DNA of 5,024 bases, taken from the NCBI GenBank assembly GCA_021732245.1, contig JAKFVJ010000204.1, positions 1 to 5,024 on the forward strand, in the 5' to 3' direction. Shown here piece by piece: positions 1 through 5,024 of the stretch. The notes below the pieces were generated by a model that made no database searches, was not told the DNA's origin, and was given only the letters and a program-made list of their open reading frames with translations. Made by a program: the position numbers and the translations under genes. The stretch is from Candidatus Obscuribacterales bacterium (GTDB lineage: Bacteria; Cyanobacteriota; Vampirovibrionia; Obscuribacterales; Obscuribacteraceae). Within the stretch, counting starts at the first letter, position 1. Every line of letters begins with the position of its first letter.

Positions 1-122
1 ACGGTGGCATGGGTGGCGAACGTCGTGAAGGTGGCGATGGCGGTCAACGTCGCGAAGGCGGCGCAGGCGGCGAACGCCGTGAAGGTGGCGGCGCATTCCA
101 TGGTGGCGGCAGAAGAAGGTAG
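1..122 (+). CDS. 3' end of a gene with a Gly/Arg/Glu-rich repeat tail (partial)
   Basis: This is the C-terminal end of a gene that begins before the window. Codons run from position 3 and end at TAG 120-122. The visible 39 residues are almost only Gly, Arg and Glu: three tandem nine-residue units (GGERREGGD, GGQRREGGA, GGERREGGG) followed by a Gly run and a final RRR. Frame 1 is also open here, but differences between the repeat copies fall mainly at third positions of this frame, which shows that this is the coding frame. Gly/Arg-rich tails of this kind are known at the C-termini of bacterial RNA-binding proteins, such as DEAD-box helicases and RRM proteins, where they add non-specific nucleic-acid binding; that role is inference because no folded domain is visible. 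The next gene starts nine bases after the stop, so the two are probably one transcript. Confidence 0.8.
   Translation, partial: GGMGGERREGGDGGQRREGGAGGERREGGGAFHGGGRRR
12..92 (+). repeat. 27-bp tandem repeat, three copies, in coding sequence
   Basis: Three head-to-tail 27-bp units lie at 12-38, 39-65 and 66-92. Each encodes GG(E/Q)RREGG plus one variable residue (D, A, G). The copies differ mostly by synonymous T/C changes at third codon positions, so the repeat is kept at protein level and is not a very recent expansion. The array may extend or vary upstream of the window. Confidence 0.85.
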
Positions 123-131
123 TCGCCTTTC

Positions 132-1109
132 ATGCAAGTCAGTCCTAAATTCGCATCAAAGCTAATTGCTTTAGCAGCAATACCGTGTTTGGCAAACACG
201 GTATTGGCTGCACAATTGCCGGCTGGTCAAATTGCCAAACAGTTAGTTACGTCCGAGGATCAAATTGCTGTTGCGCCGCAATCAACCGTACGCAACCTTT
301 CATCGGACACAATTGAATTAGCTACTAAATTGAACTTGCTGCCCAAGCTTATTCATTTAGAAGAAGAACGCCAAAACGCATCCAGTGACATACAAATAGT
401 TAAGCTTGCTGCGGTCAAGCAAGATCTCGTTTACGAGTTAATGGACTACGAATATGACATTCGCATTACCATGAATCGTATTGAAACAGAAGTTGACAAA
501 GCAAACGACAAATACGCACTGCTTGCCGAAAAACGCGATCGAGCGATTCGCTTGAACACATACGCCAACCTTGTAAGTGGCGGACTGACAGGCATCATCA
601 GCGGCAGCTTGGATTTAGGCCAAGTCAATTACATAGCCCCCAGTACAATTGACACCATTGAAGGCGTCATTCAAACATCACTTTCCGCCTGGGGATTGCA
701 CGAACTGCGCGGAGAACACAAATTTGAACGCGGAGTGCCGAATATCCTCTCTTCTCTTCTGGAAGGCAAGACTGACTCAAGACAATACTTCCCTGCAAGC
801 GTCTGGCTCTATTTGAATTTAGTGCCGGAAGATACATTGACGGGGAAAAATCGCCGAGAATCTCTTTTGGCTAGATGGGACAAACTTGGTTTTGGTTCAA
901 GAGGACTCAAGGGGCGAACCCAGCAAGAACGCATGACCAAGGCCGCCGGCATAGCGCAAAATCCACACAGACTGACAGTGCGCCTTTTGGAAGACCGCAT
1001 GGCCATGCTTATCGACTTGCAAACTGAAGTTAGCCAAATGGAAACAAACTTGCAAGAGATTCTGCAATTCGTTCGCGGCACGCGCAGCTTAGCTCAAAAT
1101 ACTCGCTAG
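132..1109 (+). CDS. Secreted helix-rich protein of unknown function
   Basis: I do not recognise this 325-residue protein. The N-terminus is a Sec signal peptide: a Lys near residue 6, a hydrophobic core at about 11-25, and a likely cleavage after Ala26 or Ala27 (VLA-A-Q). The only Cys (19) is not in a lipobox, so it is probably not a lipoprotein. Residues about 70-142 are charged, heptad-like helix (coiled coil). They are followed by two Gly/Ser-rich hydrophobic stretches (about 143-163 and 171-190), a globular-looking part with aromatics (about 217-255), and a second amphipathic helix near the C-terminus (about 280-315). A coiled coil flanking a hydrophobic hairpin would suit a periplasmic or envelope-associated structural protein, but this is inference. 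The ATG at 132 is preceded by a purine-rich AGAAGG (114-119), spaced somewhat long, and by the upstream stop nine bases away, which suggests one operon. The gene ends nine bases from a converging gene. Confidence 0.88.
   Translation: MQVSPKFASKLIALAAIPCLANTVLAAQLPAGQIAKQLVTSEDQIAVAPQSTVRNLSSDTIELATKLNLLPKLIHLEEERQNASSDIQIVKLAAVKQDLVYELMDYEYDIRITMNRIETEVDKANDKYALLAEKRDRAIRLNTYANLVSGGLTGIISGSLDLGQVNYIAPSTIDTIEGVIQTSLSAWGLHELRGEHKFERGVPNILSSLLEGKTDSRQYFPASVWLYLNLVPEDTLTGKNRRESLLARWDKLGFGSRGLKGRTQQERMTKAAGIAQNPHRLTVRLLEDRMAMLIDLQTEVSQMETNLQEILQFVRGTRSLAQNTR
175..210. repeat. 29-bp near-perfect palindrome inside the signal-peptide coding region
   Basis: The arms CAATACCGTGTTTG (178-191) and CAAACACGGTATTG (193-206) are perfect 14-bp inverted repeats around one central G at 192. 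Skipping one G (207) adds three more pairs (175-177 with 208-210). It encodes residues about 16-25 of the secreted protein. In RNA it would form a long hairpin about 45 nt after the start codon, though the tiny loop means some central pairs must open. As DNA it resembles a dyad-symmetric protein-binding site. No T-run follows on either strand, so it is not a typical intrinsic terminator. No second copy was noticed in the window. Confidence 0.85.
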
Positions 1110-1115
1110 AGTTTT
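1097..1115. terminator. Weak possible bidirectional terminator between convergent genes
   Basis: The ends of the two convergent genes overlap a small imperfect dyad: ACTC (1101-1104) and GAGT (1109-1112) pair across the loop GCTA, extended by A-T pairs 1097-1099 with 1113-1115 around one bulged T (1100). A-rich and T-rich flanks give a short U-rich tail in either direction. The stem has only four strong-to-moderate pairs, so it may not terminate efficiently. It is listed because it is the only candidate in the nine-base gap between the two stop codons. Confidence 0.2.
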
Positions 1116-1118
1116 AAA

Positions 1119-2348
1119 TTAGAATACTGAGCTGCCGCCAAGCAATTTGTCAGCCAACTGGTGCTCTAATTTTTCCACTTGCTTCATGTCATCAACAATA
1201 AGCACAGCCTGATTGTAGACAGCCGGACCTAAATCTTTTGCCGGCGGCGAAGCGATAGTCGATTGGATTTGGTCATAACGACTTTGCACGTCGTTGACGA
1301 CCGACCCAATGTTATCCACATCAGATTCAATAGCCGGATCTTGCTTGCGCAATGCTTGCAAATCGGTATTAACTGCAGCGATGTACTGCGACAACTGCGT
1401 CATGCGCTTATTGAGTTCATCTATCTGCGCTTTGGCATAAGGCGATCTCTCAATTTGAGAATACTGCTTCATCGACGGACCCATTACCATCCAGCCTTGA
1501 TCTTCTGCATCTTCCACATACGCAGCCAATGGACTTAACTGTTTGGCGCTGTCCCCTAAATACTGTGCAATGATGCCCAACCAATGAGAATCACGTCCGA
1601 ATAATTTCAGGTCGACAACTGCACCAACTGTCTGCGGCGTGGCATTTTTCAAATTGACTATACGGAAAATTGCAGTTAAATCTTGATCGACAGTTGCCAG
1701 ATATCGCTTCATATCGATTAATTTGCCTGCCATTACTTCAGCATCAATATTGCTGCCCGAATTGATTTGATTGTAAAGAACTCCATAGTCTGCTTTTACA
1801 CTGTCCATTACTTCGTGTGCATCTGCTATCAATGGCTTAATAGCGTCGGCTTTTTCCGGGGGAATATCCATTGAATCCATATCTTCTTCAACAACAGCAA
1901 TTAAACTGCCGATGTTTGACACTGCTGACACCACATACTTGGTGCGAGCCTCGGCAAAGTGACCGCTGTAAATCTTGAAATTCGGAGTTGCCAGCGTAAC
2001 AGGATTAGTGCCTACAGCCGGCAGCAATACTGGATATGAGACATCAAGCATGGAGTCTTGCAAAAATTTGGACAAATCATTGATGTCCTTGGTCAGCCTA
2101 TCGCTGTCTCTTTGAATTTGCCCCATGCTCACAAGAGATTTAACTACTCGCCCTTCCATTTTCTTGAAGTAATCAGGTGGAAGTTGGCTATTGGGAGCAT
2201 TCGTGTCAGCAGGTGCAACTGTGTTGGGAATCGTATCGGCCGGCAAATCAACTGCCTGACCAAAACTTGCCGGACTAAAACAAATAGTGACAGCCAAGAA
2301 AAGGGCTGCAGACCGATAAATACGAACACCGTTGGCACAAATATTCAC
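1119..2348 (-). CDS. Secreted helical protein of unknown function, downstream of hsp70
   Basis: This 409-residue protein is not one I recognise. I chose the GTG start at 2348-2346 because GGAG (2359-2356) lies seven bases before it and the resulting N-terminus is a well-formed signal peptide: Arg9/Arg12, hydrophobic core about 14-24, likely cleavage after Ala32 (G-Q-A). An in-frame ATG at 2393-2391 would add 15 residues but has no visible ribosome site. After cleavage comes a Pro/Asp/Ala-rich linker (about 33-58), then mostly charged amphipathic helices with weak coiled-coil character (about 62-100, 130-235, 300-365, 372-403). There is no Cys in the mature part and no clear membrane segment, so a soluble periplasmic or extracellular protein is likely. 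The upstream hsp70 stop is 56 bases before the GTG, in the same direction, so the two may share a transcript. The gene converges with the other secreted protein gene. Confidence 0.87.
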   Translation of the reverse strand: MNICANGVRIYRSAALFLAVTICFSPASFGQAVDLPADTIPNTVAPADTNAPNSQLPPDYFKKMEGRVVKSLVSMGQIQRDSDRLTKDINDLSKFLQDSMLDVSYPVLLPAVGTNPVTLATPNFKIYSGHFAEARTKYVVSAVSNIGSLIAVVEEDMDSMDIPPEKADAIKPLIADAHEVMDSVKADYGVLYNQINSGSNIDAEVMAGKLIDMKRYLATVDQDLTAIFRIVNLKNATPQTVGAVVDLKLFGRDSHWLGIIAQYLGDSAKQLSPLAAYVEDAEDQGWMVMGPSMKQYSQIERSPYAKAQIDELNKRMTQLSQYIAAVNTDLQALRKQDPAIESDVDNIGSVVNDVQSRYDQIQSTIASPPAKDLGPAVYNQAVLIVDDMKQVEKLEHQLADKLLGGSSVF

Positions 2349-2355
2349 GACAATA

Positions 2356-2359
2356 CTCC
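2356..2359 (-). promoter_or_regulatory. Shine-Dalgarno GGAG that favours a GTG start
   Basis: On the minus strand GGAG lies seven bases upstream of GTG 2348-2346, an ideal spacing. A second GGAG lies just upstream (2364-2361). No comparable site precedes the ATG at 2393-2391, where the upstream bases are the end of the hsp70 gene. This decides the start of the secreted protein. Confidence 0.6.
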
Positions 2360-2404
2360 GCTCCGAGATTATTCGGATATAGAGTACCAGCATGACAACG
2401 AAAT

Positions 2405-4153
2405 CTAGAAGGAAACACCGCGCGTTTTAGTTTTGCCGAAGCGGGACATTTCGCCTGTCAGCTCCTCAATTCTCTTGAGAATATCGCTTGTTTCACCTTC
2501 CAATACAGCATTGCGAACATTATTCATTGCCTGGCGAACAGCAGCTTGTTCAGCCAACAGCCTTCTGGCGGCATTTTTGGCAAGCATTCTTTCCGCATCA
2601 GAAAGACAACATTGAGCCTGCATTGTCGCCTCATTGCGTTCAGAGACTATTGTCTCTTCGGCAGATTCAAGGCTGGCTTGCTCAGCCAGGTCTTTCAATT
2701 CTTCTCTTGTCAGTCCTTGTGTCCGTACAAGTTCGATATCGACCTTTTTGCCTGTTTGGTCATCGACCACATCAATGCAAAAAATGCCGTCTACATCAAC
2801 GCTAAAGGTAACCTCGTATTCAAGCGAACGAGGTGAAGCCGTGCGTGGCAATGGAATGGAAAAACGAGCAATTGATTTATTCTCGGAAGCTTTGTCGCTT
2901 TCACCTTGAACAATATGTCCCTTAATTGCCTTTTGCTTGTCGGTATTGTTTGTGAGAACTACTTTCTTCTTAATTGGAATATGCGTGTTGCGCCTAAACA
3001 GATTGGCCACATGACCATGCGGCGTCTCGATACCTAAAGACATGGGTACAACATCAAGCAACAAGATATCATCCAATTCACCGGCCAAAATGCCGCCTTG
3101 AATGGCCGCTCCTATAGCTACTGCCTCATCCGGATTAACTGCTCGCAGCGGATCCTTCTGAAAAATGTCGCGAATGAGTTGTTGGACAGCAGGAACTCTT
3201 GTTGTGCCACCAGCCAATAGAATTTGATCCACGTGACTGACATTTAGTTTGGCATCCTCAAGAACTCTTTCCACAGGCAGCCTAGCTGCTTCAACCAAAT
3301 GCTTGGTCATGCGGTTGAAATCAAAGACAGTAAGTACCGCCTCAAAATCTACGGGATGTCCCTTATGATCTTCGGCAATGAACGGTAGCTTAATAAGTGC
3401 GGAACTACAACTAGACAGTTCAATCTTTGCCGCCTCAGCCGCTTCGCGAAAACGCTGCAGTGCCACCACGTTATTTTCAATGTCGATATCACTTTGCTCT
3501 CTGAGCTTAGCTTTCATCCAGTCAATAATTACTCTGTCAAAATCTTCTCCACCCAGTTGCATATTGCCGTTTATCGCCTTGACGTGCAAAACGTGATCGT
3601 GGATTTCTAATACAGTGACGTCAAATGTACCACCACCAAAGTCAAATACGACGACTCGAGAAGTTTGGTTGATTTTATGCAATCCGTAGGTCAAAGCACT
3701 ACTTGTTGGTTCATTGACAATACGAACAATGTCCAATCCGGCAATAACCCCGGCGTCCCGAGTAGCTAAACGCTGAGCATCATCAAAATACGCCGGCACC
3801 GTAACAATGGCTTTGGAGACTTTCTCTCCCAGGTAATCCTGTGCCTGTTTTTTGAGCTTTTGCAGGATAAGGGCGGAAACCTGTTCAGGCGAATAGACAC
3901 GATGGTCAATGAGTATTTTGTCCTTCGTTCCCATATGCCTTTTAATCGACTCAATAGTTCGTTCAGGATTCATAACGGCCTGACGCTTAGCTAGTTGACC
4001 GACAAGCTTGCTGCCATCAGGAGTAAACGCAACAACACTAGGTGTTGTCGGATAGCCTTCCGAGTTAGGAATAACTACAGGCAAGCCGCCTTCAATGACG
4101 GCTACACAGGAGTTAGTCGTGCCTAAGTCGATACCGATAATCTTGTCACTCAT
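2405..4153 (-). CDS. dnaK: DnaK-like Hsp70 chaperone (complete paralogue)
   Basis: This is an ATP-dependent Hsp70 chaperone, 582 residues, expected in the cytoplasm with J-protein and nucleotide-exchange partners not encoded here. The ATPase domain is intact: GIDLGTTNS (7-15, Asp9, Thr12/13), catalytic-type Lys71 in IKR, VPAYFDDAQR (119-128), NEPT (Glu148), FDFGGGTFDV (170-179, Asp171, Thr176), GGEDFD (201-206) and AGGTTR (314-319). The linker ILLLD (363-367) matches DnaK VLLLD. A beta substrate domain follows (about 370-475), then a helical lid (about 480-570). It lacks the subdomain-IB insert of E. coli DnaK (49 residues from Lys71 to Pro120). The lid is short and ends in GVSF with no EEVD-like acidic tail. 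Pocket and arch positions differ from DnaK. I chose ATG 4153 because MSDKIIGID matches family N-termini; a GTG at 4165 would add four residues. Neither has a strong ribosome site. It may be a specialised Hsp70 rather than the housekeeping DnaK, so the symbol is family-level. Confidence 0.95.
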   Translation of the reverse strand: MSDKIIGIDLGTTNSCVAVIEGGLPVVIPNSEGYPTTPSVVAFTPDGSKLVGQLAKRQAVMNPERTIESIKRHMGTKDKILIDHRVYSPEQVSALILQKLKKQAQDYLGEKVSKAIVTVPAYFDDAQRLATRDAGVIAGLDIVRIVNEPTSSALTYGLHKINQTSRVVVFDFGGGTFDVTVLEIHDHVLHVKAINGNMQLGGEDFDRVIIDWMKAKLREQSDIDIENNVVALQRFREAAEAAKIELSSCSSALIKLPFIAEDHKGHPVDFEAVLTVFDFNRMTKHLVEAARLPVERVLEDAKLNVSHVDQILLAGGTTRVPAVQQLIRDIFQKDPLRAVNPDEAVAIGAAIQGGILAGELDDILLLDVVPMSLGIETPHGHVANLFRRNTHIPIKKKVVLTNNTDKQKAIKGHIVQGESDKASENKSIARFSIPLPRTASPRSLEYEVTFSVDVDGIFCIDVVDDQTGKKVDIELVRTQGLTREELKDLAEQASLESAEETIVSERNEATMQAQCCLSDAERMLAKNAARRLLAEQAAVRQAMNNVRNAVLEGETSDILKRIEELTGEMSRFGKTKTRGVSF

Positions 4154-4280
4154 GCCTGAAGCCACAGGATTCGTCAGAACCCTGTTCCCCTATTAATCGT
4201 GCTTATGGATTCATACCCAACCGGGCAAGAGTCCTAATATATTTTAAGTGAAAGTTAACCTAGTATATCTAAATAGACAT
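4154..4280 (-). other. Intergenic leader between the two hsp70 genes
   Basis: These 127 bases separate the stop of the upstream hsp70 from the start of the downstream one. The half nearest the upstream gene (about 4230-4280) is AT-rich and contains TATACT (4267-4262) and TATATT-like hexamers on the minus strand, but I found no convincing -35 at proper spacing, so I call no promoter. No intrinsic terminator with a T-run was found for the upstream gene, leaving read-through possible. The half nearest the downstream gene carries a hairpin (4164-4185) and a CIRCE-like half-site (4229-4237). Confidence 0.6.
4164..4185 (-). promoter_or_regulatory. Leader hairpin just upstream of the hsp70 start
   Basis: On the minus strand ACAGGGTTC pairs with GAATCCTGT around the loop TGAC: nine pairs with one G-T wobble. 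It ends ten bases before ATG 4153 and overlaps the alternative GTG start. GGGGA lies directly 5' of the stem. Folding would bring that purine run close to the start codon, while the region otherwise has no good ribosome site. No T-run follows, so it is not an intrinsic terminator. A role in translation is inference. Confidence 0.45.
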
Positions 4281-5024
4281 CTAAACTGACACACCATCTT
4301 TGCCGGCTGAACTCTTTAAGTACTGGGCAACGATGCCCTCAAGATCATGCGTTTTACGGGTAATATCAGTCGTATCGGATTCCAGTACGGCGTTGCGCAA
4401 CTGGTTAATTGCCTGCCGGACGGCTTCTTTCTCCACCTGTAGCGAATCATCGCCATTTTTTGAGAGCAATTCTTCTGTTTTGGTAAGCACTTCCTGAGCT
4501 TGTGCCGAAGCTTGATTACGTTCGACAGCGATCCGTTCCGTATTGGCTTCTGCTTGAGCCTCATTGGCAAGTCTTTCCAACTCTTCTCTGCTCAACCCAT
4601 TTGTACGGGTAAGCTCCACAGTAGCTTTGTTGCCGTCTTTATCGAGCACATCACAGAAAAAAATACCGTCAACATCAATACTGAAATTCACCTCGAATTG
4701 CAGCGATTTAGCAGGTGCGAGATCCGGCAAAGGAATAGAAAAACGAGCAATTGACTTGTTTTCCCAAGCTTCTTCCGATTCACCTTGAACAAGATGTCCA
4801 CGTATTGCCGTCTGCCTGTCCGAGTTATTAGTCAATATAACTTTCTTATTGAAAGGAATTACCGTGTTGCGCTTAAACAAATTTACGACTTTGCCGTAAG
4901 GCTTTTCTATACCTAAGGACATAGGAATCACATCCAAAAGAAGTATCTCATCCAGTTCACCTGTGAGAATTCCACCTTGAACGGCCGCACCCATTGCCAC
5001 AGCTTCATCAGGGTTGACAGCTCT
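4281..5024 (-). CDS. dnaK: DnaK-like Hsp70 chaperone, 3' part (runs off the right edge)
   Basis: The reading frame is open from the window edge (first visible residues RAVNPDEAV) to TAG at 4283-4281, giving 247 C-terminal residues of a second Hsp70. Visible parts are the end of the ATPase domain (NPDEAVAMGAAVQGG), the linker ILLLDVIP, the complete beta substrate domain and a short helical lid. The start lies outside; a GTG near 5000 within the frame is a Val of the conserved NPDEAVA motif and not a start. By eye it is about three-quarters identical to the downstream copy up to the QGES motif, lower in the lid, with a one-residue gap in the beta domain. It ends in GVSV where the neighbour ends in GVSF, and also lacks an acidic EEVD-like tail. 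Same orientation and similarity point to tandem duplication. Expected role: ATP-driven cytoplasmic protein folding; the ATPase catalytic residues are not visible here. Confidence 0.93.
   Translation of the reverse strand, partial: RAVNPDEAVAMGAAVQGGILTGELDEILLLDVIPMSLGIEKPYGKVVNLFKRNTVIPFNKKVILTNNSDRQTAIRGHLVQGESEEAWENKSIARFSIPLPDLAPAKSLQFEVNFSIDVDGIFFCDVLDKDGNKATVELTRTNGLSREELERLANEAQAEANTERIAVERNQASAQAQEVLTKTEELLSKNGDDSLQVEKEAVRQAINQLRNAVLESDTTDITRKTHDLEGIVAQYLKSSAGKDGVSV

Noticed and set aside
1..165. Open + strand frame 1 across the repeat region
   Set aside because: Repeat-to-repeat substitutions fall mainly at third positions of frame 3, not frame 1, so frame 1 is a shadow.
1263..2408. 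+ strand frames opposite the 409-aa secreted protein
   Set aside because: The minus-strand gene has a signal peptide, a good ribosome site and coherent helical composition. The opposite frames have none of these.
2532..2556. Imperfect inverted repeat (GGCGAACA / TGTTCaGCC) in the hsp70 lid coding region
   Set aside because: It is short and bulged, inside conserved coding sequence, and of a quality expected by chance in 5 kb.
2433..2909. Several open frames on the + strand opposite the hsp70 gene
   Set aside because: They lie antisense to a gene with unmistakable Hsp70 motifs. Long antisense frames are a known by-product of codon bias in hsp70 genes, and these show no ribosome sites or recognisable protein.
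4230..4280. Promoter for the downstream hsp70 in the AT-rich patch
   Set aside because: TATACT and TATATT are present but no -35-like hexamer stands at 16-18 bases, and no heat-shock sigma-factor consensus is visible.
4998..5000. Apparent start of the right-hand Hsp70 at GTG 5000
   Set aside because: This codon is a Val inside the conserved NPDEAVA motif and the frame stays open to the window edge, so the gene is simply cut by the window.

Overview
The window holds five protein genes and almost no non-coding DNA; no intergenic gap exceeds about 130 bases. I see no RNA gene, CRISPR array, insertion sequence or origin. Base composition is moderate (slightly AT-rich by eye). The organism is a bacterium with Sec-type signal peptides. 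The Hsp70 gene has the short ATPase-domain form (no roughly 24-residue insert in subdomain IB) that is classically linked to Gram-positive and some other lineages. This could be a paralogue-specific trait, so I make no firm phylum call.

Left part, + strand: the window opens inside the 3' end of a gene encoding a glycine/arginine/glutamate-rich tail with a 27-bp tandem repeat (stop at 122). Nine bases later comes a 325-aa secreted, helix-rich protein of unknown function (132-1109). Its signal-peptide coding region contains a near-perfect 29-bp palindrome (178-206), the most surprising non-coding-type signal in the window. These two genes look co-transcribed.

Middle and right, - strand: reading right to left, the 3' part of one DnaK-like Hsp70 gene (5024 down to 4281, 5' end outside the window) is followed after 127 bases by a complete second DnaK-like Hsp70 gene (4153 down to 2405). 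After a short gap comes a second unknown secreted helical protein (2348 down to 1119; a longer ATG start at 2393 is possible). This last gene converges tail-to-tail with the + strand secreted protein, with only 9 bases between the stop codons.

The two Hsp70 copies are clear tandem paralogues. They share several departures from well-studied DnaK: a shortened lid, no acidic EEVD-like tail (both end in GVS plus a hydrophobic residue), and the same substitutions at positions that form the substrate arch and pocket in E. coli DnaK. They may be specialised chaperones rather than the housekeeping DnaK. No grpE, dnaJ or hrcA gene lies in the window. What the secreted coiled-coil proteins do, and whether the Hsp70 pair serves them, cannot be decided from sequence alone.
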